Part shown: piece by piece, positions 1 to 9,071 of the stretch | How the letters are laid out: every line of letters starts with the position of its first letter | Position numbering within the stretch: the stretch's first letter is position 1 | Assembly: GCF_004117075.1 (NCBI RefSeq) | Contig: NZ_CP026721.1 | Span: forward strand, 1,054,001-1,118,000 | Length of the DNA stretch: 64,000 bases | DNA from: Fervidobacterium changbaicum | GTDB lineage: Bacteria > Thermotogota > Thermotogae > Thermotogales > Fervidobacteriaceae | Reading direction: 5' to 3' | Translations under genes and position numbers: made by a program | The notes under the pieces: model-generated | Told to the model about the DNA's origin: nothing | Databases searched by the model: none | What the model saw: only the letters and a program-made list of their open reading frames with translations

Positions 1-143
1 ATAAAATCATGGTGCACATACCCTTTGAAATCTCAAAAGACTACCATGCTACATTAATAATCAACGAAAACAACAAATCAGACAAATCTCAACTCAAGAT
101 GTTCGGTGATGGACTCTTCATAACAAATTTTGTCTCACTCTAA
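1..143 (+). CDS. 3' end of an unidentified protein (5' end outside window)
   Basis: An open frame enters from the window edge (first full codon at base 3) and ends at TAA 141-143, giving 46 residues that finish TNFVSL. It is followed within ten bases by a strong hairpin terminator, which supports a real gene end. The fragment is polar and Asn/Lys-rich and shows no motif I recognise. It converges on acpP, which lies on the other strand. Function unknown. Confidence 0.5.
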   Translation, partial: KIMVHIPFEISKDYHATLIINENNKSDKSQLKMFGDGLFITNFVSL

Positions 144-147
144 AAAA

Positions 148-176
148 CAAAGCGGGCACGTTGCCCGCCTTGATTT
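148..176. terminator. Bidirectional terminator between the partial gene and acpP
   Basis: Perfect stem GCGGGCA (152-158) / TGCCCGC (162-168) with a 3-base loop. A-rich sequence lies on the left and T-rich on the right, so it can serve the plus-strand gene ending at 143 and the minus-strand acpP ending at 190. Confidence 0.85.
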
Positions 177-189
177 TCAGCTTCTTAAC

Positions 190-441
190 TTACTCTCTGT
201 CTTTCAACTTCTCTTGCAGCAAATCAACTATATCTTTTACCGTCATTAACTTTTCAATCTCATCGTCCTCGAGCTTGATTCCAAATTCGTCCTCAAAGAC
301 CATAACCAAATCAAAAGCATCAAGAGAATCTGCTCCGAGGTCTTCAATCAGATGACTGTCTTCCTCGATATCTTCGATAGGAACGTTAAGCTTTTCGGAA
401 ATAATTTCCGCAACCTTTTTGAAAAGTTCTTCTCTCTCCAT
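190..441 (-). CDS. acpP: Acyl carrier protein
   Basis: 83 residues, normal length for ACP. It carries the growing acyl chain in cytosolic fatty-acid synthesis on a phosphopantetheine arm. The attachment serine is in the DSL motif of LGADSLDAFDLVM, and the protein is strongly acidic with the usual helix II (DAFDLVMVFEDEFGI). The start ATG at 441 is preceded by AGGAGGGAG at good spacing. It is the last gene on the minus strand before the terminator at 148-176. Nothing unusual. Confidence 0.97.
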   Translation of the reverse strand: MEREELFKKVAEIISEKLNVPIEDIEEDSHLIEDLGADSLDAFDLVMVFEDEFGIKLEDDEIEKLMTVKDIVDLLQEKLKDRE

Positions 442-584
442 ATTTTGCTCCCTCCTAACCTACGAATATTTTTGGAATATTCTGACTGATCACAAAACTC
501 GACAAAGCTCCAAGACAACTTTCCAAAAAAGAGAACGAATTTTCTTGGTATATTTTAATCAAACACATCGCCTTTGTCAATATT

Positions 585-2324
585 CTATTGCTCATTTCCC
601 ATACCGATTAGTTCTTCGACAAGTCCATCTACGAATTCGAAAGCATTCTCCCAAAATCCTTCTTTACTCACGTCTATTCCCACTTTTTCAAGCAGTTCTT
701 CCGGAGAATACCTTCCTCCACTCTCCAAAAGCTGCAAATATTTGCCTACAAACGCTTTTCCTTCCTCTAAGTATTTCTGATACAAAGCGATAACCAAACA
801 CTGAGCGAAATTGTACGCGTATACATAGAACGGAGTTTCGTAAATGTGTGGTATCGAAGACCATTCATGGTTGTACCATTCCGGAATCTCGACAACATTT
901 CCAAAGACTCTCTCAAGTTCCTCGTGGTATATTCCACTCAGCTCATCCCATCCTGCGTACCCATTCTTGCTTATCAACTCGTGCGCTCTAATCTCAAAGT
1001 TTGTAAACATGTTCTGCCTAAACGTTGTGGCAAAGATATCTTCTATCTTTGAAGCTATCAGTGCCATCTTCTCTTCCTTTGATAACTTCCTCTTAAGATT
1101 GTCGAATACCAAAAACTCCCCAAACACGGAAGCGAGTTCGGCAAGTGTAAGAGGTGTGTCGTGGTTGAAAAACGTCTGCTTTCTGGACAACATGCCGTGC
1201 AATCCATGACCAAGTTCGTGAGCAAGTGTCATAACATCGTACATGTTATTCGTGAAATTTGTCAGTACGTACGGTGGAAGCTTTGTCGTAGAGTATATAC
1301 AATAAGCTCCGCTCACTTTCCCTTTTCTCGGGTACAAATCTATCCGCTCTTCCTTGAAAAATCCCTCAACAACACTGCCAGCTTTTTCATCAAACGCATA
1401 GTAAGACTCAAGTATTATATCCCTCGCTTCTTCAAAAGTGAATTCCCTTTTCTTATTCGAAATCGGAGCATACACATCCGCCAAAGTCAGCTTTTCACCC
1501 AGCATCTTGGACTTCCAGTCGTAGTACTTCCTTAGAATTTCCGTCTTCTCGTTCGTCACAGCAATAAGCCTATCAACAACCTCATCACTCACTTCATTTG
1601 CAAAATTCATCATCGAGATAGGTTTTGGAAACCTTCTAAGCCTACTTTCCGTATCGTAATCTTTCACTACGAGGTTGTAAACTTCCGTCATCACTATCGA
1701 ATCTTCCTTAAACCTTTCAAAAAACACCCGCATCGCACGCTTACGTAAGTCACTATTAGTAGACCTTCTCAGTGCCTTTATCTCTTCCACGGTAAGAACC
1801 TTTTTCTCACCGTCAACCTCCAGCTCGAATGTATAAGAACTCTCCAGACGGCTGTGTATCTTAGCAATCCCGTCCCTTCTTGAAACCGAAGTGAGCGCAA
1901 GCACTTGCTCTGCATCTTTTGAAAGAAGGTGCTTTCTTCTCTCAATGATGCGTCTTATCAAGTGTTCGTAATTATCGTCGAATTTGATTACCTCTTCAAG
2001 GGCTGAATCGTCCAAAGCTGCCAATTTAACCTCTACAATCGCATCCTGTTCGTGCACTTGCGAAGCCAACTGCTGGATAACGCCCAAAACTTTCTGACTC
2101 TCAGCACTCTCAGTATCAATCGAATACCTCATCCACGCGTACTGGATGGATTTCGCGAATTCATCCATATGCTCCTCAAAATCCCTAATCAACTTCGCTA
2201 ACCTTTCCGGAGCATTTTCACGCTCTATTTCCCTTGCAATTCTTTTAACCTCTTCCAGTTGCACCCTTGCATTTTCTATTGCAGCTTCATCGTTTTCAAA
2301 CAGCTGTTCAAGTTTCCACTCCAA
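585..2324 (-). CDS. pepF: Oligoendopeptidase F (M3 family zinc metallopeptidase)
   Basis: About 579 residues, typical for PepF. The zinc-binding signature HELGH (H369, E370, H373 from the chosen start) lies in TLAHELGHGLHG. The family cuts short cytosolic peptides for amino-acid recycling, which suits a peptide-fermenting thermophile. I chose a TTG start at 2324-2322 because GGGGGG lies six bases upstream at 2331-2336. The longer reading from ATG 2390 would overlap lepA by 35 bases and has no comparable ribosome site. It lies 31 bases downstream of lepA and is probably cotranscribed with it. Confidence 0.9.
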   Translation of the reverse strand: MEWKLEQLFENDEAAIENARVQLEEVKRIAREIERENAPERLAKLIRDFEEHMDEFAKSIQYAWMRYSIDTESAESQKVLGVIQQLASQVHEQDAIVEVKLAALDDSALEEVIKFDDNYEHLIRRIIERRKHLLSKDAEQVLALTSVSRRDGIAKIHSRLESSYTFELEVDGEKKVLTVEEIKALRRSTNSDLRKRAMRVFFERFKEDSIVMTEVYNLVVKDYDTESRLRRFPKPISMMNFANEVSDEVVDRLIAVTNEKTEILRKYYDWKSKMLGEKLTLADVYAPISNKKREFTFEEARDIILESYYAFDEKAGSVVEGFFKEERIDLYPRKGKVSGAYCIYSTTKLPPYVLTNFTNNMYDVMTLAHELGHGLHGMLSRKQTFFNHDTPLTLAELASVFGEFLVFDNLKRKLSKEEKMALIASKIEDIFATTFRQNMFTNFEIRAHELISKNGYAGWDELSGIYHEELERVFGNVVEIPEWYNHEWSSIPHIYETPFYVYAYNFAQCLVIALYQKYLEEGKAFVGKYLQLLESGGRYSPEELLEKVGIDVSKEGFWENAFEFVDGLVEELIGMGNEQ

Positions 2325-2355
2325 AGTAATCCCCCCTACCAGAATATCAAAAACT

Positions 2356-4170
2356 TTATTCCTCTTCCTCGCCGATTCTAAGCATCGCAAGGAACGCTTC
2401 CTGAGGAATCGTCACGTTGCCTATTTCCCTGAGTTTCTTCTTACCTTCCTTCTGTTTTTCCAATAGCTTCATCTTTCTGGTAACGTCCCCGCCGTAACAC
2501 TTTGCAAGAACGTCCTTTCTAAGTGCCTTAACAGTTGACCTCGCAATGAACCTACCGCCGGCTTTCGCTTGAATCGGTATCTCGAACTGATGCTGTGGAA
2601 TAAGCTCTGCGAGTTTATCGACCAACTTCCTTGCTATCGTATAAGCCTTTTCCCTGTGTGCAACGAACGAAAGTGCATCAACAGGTTCCTTGTTTACGTA
2701 TATAGTAATCTTCACAAGGTCGCTCTTTCTGTATTCAAGAAATTCATAGTCCATCGAAGCATATCCTCGGCTAACCGCCTTCATCTTATCAAAGAAATCA
2801 AAAATAATCTCGGCAAGCGGAACCTCAAAGTGCATCACAACACGCTCATGACCAGCATTCTCTGTTGAAACCAACGTCCCGCGCTTTTCATTTTGCACCA
2901 AATTCATCAACTTTCCAATATATTCAGGTGGAGTGATTATCGACAACTTCACGTAAGGCTCGTATATCTCCCTTACCTCACCTTCTTCAGGAAACTTCGC
3001 TGGGTCGTTGATAAAGACCTCCTCACCGCTGTGAGTAACAACCTTGTACTCAACGTTCGGTGCGGTCAATATAACAGCCATGTCGAATTCCCTTTCAAGC
3101 CTTTCCCTCACAACATCCATATGCAAAAGTCCCAAAAATCCACACCTAAAACCAAATCCCAGTGCAGGTGAATGGTCCGGTTTAAAAACCAGCGCCGCAT
3201 CGTTCAACTTGTACTTTTCCAGAGCTTTCCTTAGCTCTTCATAGTACTCGGGCAAACCGGGATACATACCTGCGTAAACCATCGGCTTGACCTCTTTGTA
3301 ACCTGGTAATGGCTCTGGGGCTGGATTATCAGGTTTGGTAATTGTATCACCAATTCTTGCCTTCGAAACATCCTTCAATCCGGCGATGACATATCCAATA
3401 TCTCCAGCCTTCAAAACATCAACAGGAACCATGTCGGGCGTAAACGTTCCAACCTCAACAACCTCGTACACCTCGCCCGAAGACATCATCATTATCTTAT
3501 CTTGCGCCTTTATCTCTCCATCAAATACCCTCACATACGCAATTGCACCACGGTACTTGTCGTACTTTGCATCAAAAATCAACGCCCTCAAATGCCCATC
3601 ATCGGACGTCTTTGGTGGTGGAACCAACCTAATAACAGCCTCAATCAACTCCTTTACACCAATACCTTCCTTTGCGCTGATTCTAAAAACATCCTCACCC
3701 GGGATACCTATCAAATCCTCAATCTCAGCAACCGTTTCCTCTATATTCGCATTTGGCATATCTATCTTATTCACCGCAGGAATTATCTCCAAGTTATGTT
3801 CCAGTGCCTTGTACGTATTCGCAACCGTCTGAGCTTGGACTCCTTGCGTTGCATCGACAAGCAAGATCGCACCCTCAACAGCTGCCATACTCCTGTCCAC
3901 TTCGTACGAAAAATCCACGTGCCCTGGGGTGTCGACGATATTGATCTCATACTCATTCCCATCGTCTGACTTGTAAAACACCCTAAGCGGATGCGACTTT
4001 ATCGTTATCCCGCGCTCTCGCTCAATATCCATACTATCCAAATACTGCTCTCTCATCTTGCGCTTCTCAACGGCATTCGTCATCTCCAAAATCCTATCGG
4101 TCAACGTCGTCTTACCGTGGTCGATATGTGCGATAATACAAATATTCCTTACGTTCTCTACCTTTCTCAT
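2356..4170 (-). CDS. lepA: Elongation factor 4 (back-translocating GTPase LepA)
   Basis: 604 residues, full length. The N-terminal GTPase domain has AHIDHGKTT (P-loop), switch II DTPGHVDF and NKID. The LepA-specific C-terminal domain follows, ending in a basic stretch (KMKLLEKQKEGKKKL). It acts on the ribosome under ionic or cold stress to rescue stalled translocation. The start ATG at 4170 follows GGAGGGATG. It sits in a run of minus-strand housekeeping genes, between an MscS channel and pepF. Confidence 0.97.
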   Translation of the reverse strand: MRKVENVRNICIIAHIDHGKTTLTDRILEMTNAVEKRKMREQYLDSMDIERERGITIKSHPLRVFYKSDDGNEYEINIVDTPGHVDFSYEVDRSMAAVEGAILLVDATQGVQAQTVANTYKALEHNLEIIPAVNKIDMPNANIEETVAEIEDLIGIPGEDVFRISAKEGIGVKELIEAVIRLVPPPKTSDDGHLRALIFDAKYDKYRGAIAYVRVFDGEIKAQDKIMMMSSGEVYEVVEVGTFTPDMVPVDVLKAGDIGYVIAGLKDVSKARIGDTITKPDNPAPEPLPGYKEVKPMVYAGMYPGLPEYYEELRKALEKYKLNDAALVFKPDHSPALGFGFRCGFLGLLHMDVVRERLEREFDMAVILTAPNVEYKVVTHSGEEVFINDPAKFPEEGEVREIYEPYVKLSIITPPEYIGKLMNLVQNEKRGTLVSTENAGHERVVMHFEVPLAEIIFDFFDKMKAVSRGYASMDYEFLEYRKSDLVKITIYVNKEPVDALSFVAHREKAYTIARKLVDKLAELIPQHQFEIPIQAKAGGRFIARSTVKALRKDVLAKCYGGDVTRKMKLLEKQKEGKKKLREIGNVTIPQEAFLAMLRIGEEEE

Positions 4171-4207
4171 CTACTTTCATCCCTCCGAAAACTCATCGAG
4201 TCAATAC

Positions 4208-4987
4208 TTATTCTGGTTTCCTAACTTCCACAACAGTAAACGGTATCTTAATTCCAGAACCATCAAATTCCCTCTTAATTCTATGCGCTACAGCATTGAG
4301 CGTATCCAAGTAAGTTTCTCGCTCCGCCCAGAATCGAACCGTATACGTTACACCATTCGAATCAAAAGACTTGAAAACGACATTGTTTTGTACCGATTCA
4401 TCCTTAACAACAAGTGGTTCCTCTTCTAGGACCTTCTTCAAAATAGCAACGACTTTGTCCAAATCCGACGAATAATCAACCGTAACATCAACATCTATCC
4501 TTCTATACCTTCCAGGCCAGAACTTCGTAACCGTACCAGACCAAACCTTTCGGTTAGGAATTAGAATCAACTTCCCATCGAACGTACACAGGTGCACGTG
4601 ATTCATCTTCACCACATCAACAATCCCGGTTAGACCGTCCACATCAACAACTTCACCTTCAAAAACTTTCCTTGTCACCAAGACCAGAATACCGGACATG
4701 AAGTTCGTCAAAGGTTCTTGGAGTGCAAGACCGAGCACGATACCTGAAATTCCCAAACCGGCAAGGTACGGCGCAAGATTAACGTCCCAAATTGCCAAAA
4801 TACCAGCAATTGCAAAACCATATATCAAAAACCCAAGAAGCACAGACAACGTCTTCGGTGCCTTAACTTCCTTTCCTATACTCGACACAAACCTGTTAAT
4901 AGAACTCATGATAATCTTGTGAACCACGTAAGCGATTACCAAAGCAACAATCGACCAAAAGATATCCATAACCACTGCCATGGGCAT
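4208..4987 (-). CDS. MscS-family mechanosensitive ion channel
   Basis: About 259 residues, a minimal MscS: two N-terminal membrane helices, then the pore helix (GLGISGIVLGLALQEPLTNFMSG, rich in Gly/Ala), the beta domain with VDVDGLTGIV and IPNRKV, and the C-terminal alpha/beta domain. It releases solutes on osmotic downshock. I chose ATG 4987 because AAAGGAGTGG lies eight bases upstream. An upstream ATG at 5008 directly abuts the trpS stop and has no ribosome site of its own. Likely cotranscribed with trpS. Confidence 0.9.
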   Translation of the reverse strand: MPMAVVMDIFWSIVALVIAYVVHKIIMSSINRFVSSIGKEVKAPKTLSVLLGFLIYGFAIAGILAIWDVNLAPYLAGLGISGIVLGLALQEPLTNFMSGILVLVTRKVFEGEVVDVDGLTGIVDVVKMNHVHLCTFDGKLILIPNRKVWSGTVTKFWPGRYRRIDVDVTVDYSSDLDKVVAILKKVLEEEPLVVKDESVQNNVVFKSFDSNGVTYTVRFWAERETYLDTLNAVAHRIKREFDGSGIKIPFTVVEVRKPE

Positions 4988-5008
4988 ACGATATTCCACT
5001 CCTTTCAT

Positions 5009-5992
5009 TTAAAACATTATCTGCACAGCTTCCCTAACCTCGTTCATAGTTCTTTGGGCAACCTGCCTTGCTTTTTCATTTCCCTCTTCCATCTTTGCCT
5101 TGACCTCATCATCTGAAATAGAATTGTACCTATCCCATATCGGCTGAAGTTTGCCGAGCATATTCTTCAAAAGCAACCTCTTACAATCAATACATCCGAT
5201 CTTCGCCTGCGTACATCCTTCGTACACCCACTGCTTTTCCTCTGGATTATCAGCTGTTCCAAACGCCTTGTGATAATCCCAAACTGGACACACTTCCGGA
5301 TTACCCGGGTCGCTTCTTCTTTTCCTATTCGTATCCGTGACCATCGGCATTATCATCTTCGAAAGCTCCTGCTCGGTTGTGATCAGCGGGATCGTATTTC
5401 CGTAGCTTTTGCTCATCTTCCTACCGTCGGTACCAAGAAGCTTTGGCACCTTGGAAAGAAGCTCCTTAGGTTCCGGGAAGACCTCTTTCTTGAAAATATA
5501 ATTAAACCTTCTTGCGATCTCACGAGTCAGCTCGATGTGGTACACCTGATCTTCCCCAACTGGCACCCCATCGGCTTTATAAATCAAAATATCCGCTGCC
5601 TGCAAAACTGGATACATCAAAAAACCTGCATTCGAAAGGTCTCTGTTTGTAACCTGCTGGCGCATCTCCTTGTACGTAGGCACTCTCTCAAGCCAAGACA
5701 GTGGAGTTACCATCGCAAAGAGCAAAAACAATTCAGCGTGCTGCTTAATAGCGGACTGGACAAACAGAGTTGACTTCTCAAGCCCAACTGCCATCATCGT
5801 CTTCACAAGCTCAAATGTATTTTGCCTTAATTCGCTGGTATCTTCATAGTGCGTTGTGAGTGCGTGCCAATCGGCAACAAAATAAAAAGTATCGTGCCCT
5901 TCGTTCTGGAGTCTTACCCAATTCTCAAAAACACCAACATAATGACCAATATGAACCTTTCCGGTAGGCCTAATACCGCTCAATATACGCAT
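5009..5992 (-). CDS. trpS: Tryptophan--tRNA ligase
   Basis: 327 residues, normal for bacterial TrpRS. Class I signatures are visible: HIGH (residues 14-17, in GKVHIGHYVG) and KMSKS (in DGRKMSKSYGN). It charges tRNA-Trp with tryptophan using ATP. A cysteine set (CPVWDY ... CTQAKIGCIDCK) near residues 240-275 resembles the metal or Fe-S cysteines described for thermophile TrpRS such as T. maritima. The start at 5992 follows GAGGAATCATCA. Its own promoter is probably the TGGTATAAT box at 6035-6043. Confidence 0.97.
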   Translation of the reverse strand: MRILSGIRPTGKVHIGHYVGVFENWVRLQNEGHDTFYFVADWHALTTHYEDTSELRQNTFELVKTMMAVGLEKSTLFVQSAIKQHAELFLLFAMVTPLSWLERVPTYKEMRQQVTNRDLSNAGFLMYPVLQAADILIYKADGVPVGEDQVYHIELTREIARRFNYIFKKEVFPEPKELLSKVPKLLGTDGRKMSKSYGNTIPLITTEQELSKMIMPMVTDTNRKRRSDPGNPEVCPVWDYHKAFGTADNPEEKQWVYEGCTQAKIGCIDCKRLLLKNMLGKLQPIWDRYNSISDDEVKAKMEEGNEKARQVAQRTMNEVREAVQIMF

Positions 5993-6034
5993 TGATGATT
6001 CCTCCTCACAGCATACAAAGTTCGCTTTGAGAAT

Positions 6035-6043
6035 ATTATACCA
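6035..6043 (-). promoter_or_regulatory. Extended -10 promoter box for trpS
   Basis: Minus-strand TGGTATAAT about 45 bases upstream of the trpS start. I see no good -35 hexamer, which is compatible with an extended -10 promoter. It lies downstream of the terminator at 6075-6106, so trpS should be transcribed independently of the upstream repeat RNA. Confidence 0.45.
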
Positions 6044-6074
6044 TAACGACAGGAATCTTTCATCTTACAATACA

Positions 6075-6106
6075 AAAAACAAGCAGGGCAAAAACCCTGC
6101 TTGTTT
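6075..6106 (-). terminator. Rho-independent terminator ending the repeat-RNA / defence-operon transcripts
   Basis: Ten-base-pair stem ACAAGCAGGG (6079-6088) / CCCTGCTTGT (6095-6104). On the minus strand it is followed by a T-rich tract. It ends any transcript coming from 6110 upward, either the candidate small RNA or read-through from the DUF499 gene. Confidence 0.85.
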
Positions 6107-6109
6107 GAT

Positions 6110-6193
6110 GATTAAACCCTTATAGGGAAGCTCAAACAAGATTCAAACCATCATAGGGACGCTCGTTTCAATCCCTTGTAGGGTCGCTCACGC
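6110..6193 (-). repeat. Three tandem degenerate CRISPR-like repeat units
   Basis: Units 6110-6139, 6140-6164 and 6165-6193 share the plus-strand core TAGGG then A/T then A/C then GCTC, preceded by A/T-rich TTCAAaCCc. They belong to a different repeat family from the two large arrays at 19-24 and 40-43 kb. They abut with no spacer. Confidence 0.6.
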
Positions 6194-6469
6194 AAAATTT
6201 TTGAAGTTTTTTTTAATACTCCTGTGGAGCAACTTGTTAGAACGCTTCCTTAATTCAGCAATTTCTCTCAGATATATTATACCACAATCCCTACCGAGAC
6301 AACAAATTGATCCCGACAAATCCGTGGGAGCGGAGCTCTTTATCAGTCCCAATTCTAAGTGAAAAGCTCGTATTCTTTCAGAAATCGGATTTTCGCGTAG
6401 TGTGGATACATCCCTTGTTCACAAAACACTAGAAAGAGTCGTTTATTTCAACGATGGTTTCAGTAACGG
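6194..6469. other. Intergenic stretch between the repeat units and the DUF499 gene
   Basis: No credible reading frame. The only signal seen is the minus-strand TGGTATAAT at 6276-6284 facing the repeat units. Confidence 0.5.
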
Positions 6470-9019
6470 TTATCGCTCTTCAAAATCTATACGAGCTTGT
6501 TCGAAAGCTTCTTTTATTCTCATATCATACTCGTCTTCAGAAATCTCTCCGTCGGTTGCTGTAAGATTTATCCTGATTCTTCCAAATTTTGACTGAATGA
6601 AGCGAAGGATCGGCATGATATCTGATAGCTTACCTTGCGGAACTTCAAATGTAAGTGAAAGCTGTTTTCTTACACCAGCTGGTGGCGTAATAAGTGTTGG
6701 GGGTGTATAATCACGTGTTTTTTCAGCAACAGAGCCTACACCAGTTTCACCGTCTTCTGTTTTTTCGCCTGTGTCTATTTTTCTCCTTTGCTCTTCACAT
6801 ATTTCCTGTCTAATAAGCACTTCATTATCAGCGAAAGATACTGACGGTTTCTCTTTGAAGTAACTACAAATTAGTTTGTCACTGCTCAACTCGCCAAGTC
6901 CGAATATACCTTTCTCCACACCCTCTATAATTCCATCTACCAATACATCCCTGCTTACGAACCTTATCTGCCCTGGAGTAGTCAGTGTTGATTGATAAAT
7001 TTGCTTCGTTGAGACGTAATCCCTATCTACAAGATACTTCTCTTTAATAACCAACGGTGCGATTTTTTCAAGGATTTCACCCAAAGCCTTAAGACGCTCA
7101 TATACCCGATAATCAATCGGCTTCAAATCGCCGTATGTTGGTATACCTAAATCCTCAACCTTTATTTCTTCTCTCTCAGCAGGAATGCCAATCAATCTAT
7201 ACAAAGCCCGTATAACCATATTAAGTTCATCACTTATTTCCTTTAATTTCTCTCTTACCTCTCGTCTTTGTTCTTCGGATAGTTGTAAATCTTTATTACG
7301 TTCAACACGTTCGTAGGCTATCTTTTTCAAAAGTGTGTTCGTAAATCTTGATCTCTCAGATTCCATGGGATATAGGAAGAAGATTGTGTTCCTATTTACC
7401 CGTGGAGTTGCGCCCTTGTTTCTTAAAATGTTTTGAATGCGTTCTTTGTTGTCCCTCTTTAGTACAACCAACTTAAGTTCCTCAGAGTCAGGAATATTGC
7501 TTGGGTCCTCTTCCCATATAAAGACCTTAAGTTTGTCTCCCTTAATGTTTTGTTTAAGAATGTCCAATTCTAATCTTTCAGCTTCTTCGTCCTTTATGTT
7601 TTCCATCTCAGTCAAGATTATCCTGTTGATATTTGGTTGGTTTGAAAAGAAAAATCTATCTCCTGTACTTTGCAAATAAAACAGATTCTGTCTCAACTGC
7701 TCAACAGCTTCTGAAACCAGAGTTGCAGGAACACCGACTACAGAGGCGCATCTTTTCAACTCTCTAAGGTTTATCCCCTTTTCTTGCCCTCCTGAGAAAG
7801 AATATAAAAATATTGTACTTGCTGTCCTTGTTCCCATATTCAAGCCTTGGTATGCATCACCAAGAGATTTATCTACCTTTTTAGCACCAGCACCACTGTC
7901 GGTGATATCCTGCGCCAAAACACTATTGAATTCTGTACCTATGTGCTTTAAGAATTCCTGTCTAATCGTCTCATTTGAAAGGTCAAAATCCGCTAAGCTT
8001 ATATACGGCTTTTCACTGTCCTTTAGTGAATGGATTACTAATGAAAGAATTCTCAGTACGCCTCTTGTACGTTGAAAGTTAGGGAAACTTCCCCATCTGT
8101 GGTACAACACATCCAGCACCTCTGGCATGAACGGATACGAATCAAGGAATCTATCCCTATACTCACTGGGTTGCACTCCTTCAGGAAGGATTCCTTCTCT
8201 ATCTGCATAATTCACGAACCAAGAAACAATTTCCTTTGCCTTTGATTCGTCTACTCCCAGGAAAAGTCTTCTTCGAACAACCTTCGCTATTTCGTTTTCG
8301 TTTACAGGTGTATAAATCTTTTCAACTCTTCCAGACACCCTTTGAAGCTGCTGGTAGAGCCTTTCTGCCGATTCATCGTAATGCTCTATAACACTTGAAG
8401 GCAATGTGACAACAAGGCACGCTTTTTCCAAGCTTGCTACCGCTTCCGTCAGCTCCTGTATGAATGCGATAGTCTGCGCTGCCAAGGTGCTTTCTCCTAT
8501 CGTAACTCCGGCAGCCCTTGTTGCGTATTCTAAGATTTCGTCCATAAGTATAACTACTGGCTGATGACTTTCAAGCAGTTCCTTGATTTCCTTCTTGCTC
8601 TTGCTCCAGTTTTTATCGGTAAATTCTTCTATCTTCCCAGTTAACTGCTGTTCGAGTGTCCCCCACAATGTTTCATAAGTAGTTAGCGCGGTTCCTACCA
8701 TCACAATCCTTTTTGCTCCCCATTCTTTCGCTTTGTGGTAAATAGCAATGAGGGCGTGTGTTTTACCACCACCAAATGGTGTTTGAAGTTGAATGACAGG
8801 ATCTCCACCCAGTCCTTTTAATCTTTTTTCAACAATACTCAGCAAATTCTTCAGCCCTTCAGTAAGGTATGTCTTTTGGAAGAATATATCTGGATCTCTA
8901 TACTCTTCATGTCCTTTATTCTGGCTCACCTCAGACAAATCTGCAGCAAATACGTCCATGGTAAGTCTACCCTCAATAATATCCTTATGGGGTATAGTAA
9001 CAGTATGGAACGGGTACAT
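6470..9019 (-). CDS. DUF499-family AAA ATPase of a defence-type operon
   Basis: About 849 residues. Near the N-terminus QTPFGGGKTHAL is a Walker A motif (K86, T87 from the chosen start), and VVILMDEILEY (D160, E161) is Walker B. This is the pattern of DUF499 proteins, which NCBI often labels anti-phage-associated. A C-terminal region of about 80 residues (SLTFEVPQGKLSDIMPILRFIQSKFG) looks like a small separate domain. The start ATG 9019 follows GGGAGGCG. It is the third gene of an operon with the DUF1156 methylase (52 bases upstream) and the SNF2 helicase. The family is known to co-occur with DUF1156 methylases; the role as ATP-driven motor or sensor of the system is inferred. Confidence 0.85.
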   Translation of the reverse strand: MYPFHTVTIPHKDIIEGRLTMDVFAADLSEVSQNKGHEEYRDPDIFFQKTYLTEGLKNLLSIVEKRLKGLGGDPVIQLQTPFGGGKTHALIAIYHKAKEWGAKRIVMVGTALTTYETLWGTLEQQLTGKIEEFTDKNWSKSKKEIKELLESHQPVVILMDEILEYATRAAGVTIGESTLAAQTIAFIQELTEAVASLEKACLVVTLPSSVIEHYDESAERLYQQLQRVSGRVEKIYTPVNENEIAKVVRRRLFLGVDESKAKEIVSWFVNYADREGILPEGVQPSEYRDRFLDSYPFMPEVLDVLYHRWGSFPNFQRTRGVLRILSLVIHSLKDSEKPYISLADFDLSNETIRQEFLKHIGTEFNSVLAQDITDSGAGAKKVDKSLGDAYQGLNMGTRTASTIFLYSFSGGQEKGINLRELKRCASVVGVPATLVSEAVEQLRQNLFYLQSTGDRFFFSNQPNINRIILTEMENIKDEEAERLELDILKQNIKGDKLKVFIWEEDPSNIPDSEELKLVVLKRDNKERIQNILRNKGATPRVNRNTIFFLYPMESERSRFTNTLLKKIAYERVERNKDLQLSEEQRREVREKLKEISDELNMVIRALYRLIGIPAEREEIKVEDLGIPTYGDLKPIDYRVYERLKALGEILEKIAPLVIKEKYLVDRDYVSTKQIYQSTLTTPGQIRFVSRDVLVDGIIEGVEKGIFGLGELSSDKLICSYFKEKPSVSFADNEVLIRQEICEEQRRKIDTGEKTEDGETGVGSVAEKTRDYTPPTLITPPAGVRKQLSLTFEVPQGKLSDIMPILRFIQSKFGRIRINLTATDGEISEDEYDMRIKEAFEQARIDFEER

Positions 9020-9071
9020 AATTTCGCCTCCCAAAAATTGTTTGTCTTTAGATTCCTTTATTTATGTTGGT

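Larger units (their letters stand above)
6075..6269 (-). ncRNA. Candidate small RNA made of three spacerless CRISPR-like repeats
   Basis: A TGGTATAAT box at 6276-6284 faces this stretch and a strong terminator closes it at 6075-6106, with no open frame between. That would give a transcript of about 190 bases. Inside are three contiguous degenerate repeat units, read on the minus strand: 6193-6165 (ending GGGATTGAAAC), 6164-6140 (ending GGTTTGAATC) and 6139-6110 (ending GGGTTTAATC). Each has GAGCG/T or GAGCTT followed by CCCTA and a short inverted repeat with AGGG or TGG. The form resembles CRISPR repeats ending in ATTGAAAC, but no spacers separate the units. Function unknown; it may be only the residue of an old array. 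Confidence 0.4.

Noticed and set aside
6075-6284. Tryptophan T-box or attenuator controlling trpS
   Set aside because: No T-box AGGGTGGNACC motif in the leader, and trpS has a closer promoter-like box downstream of the terminator.
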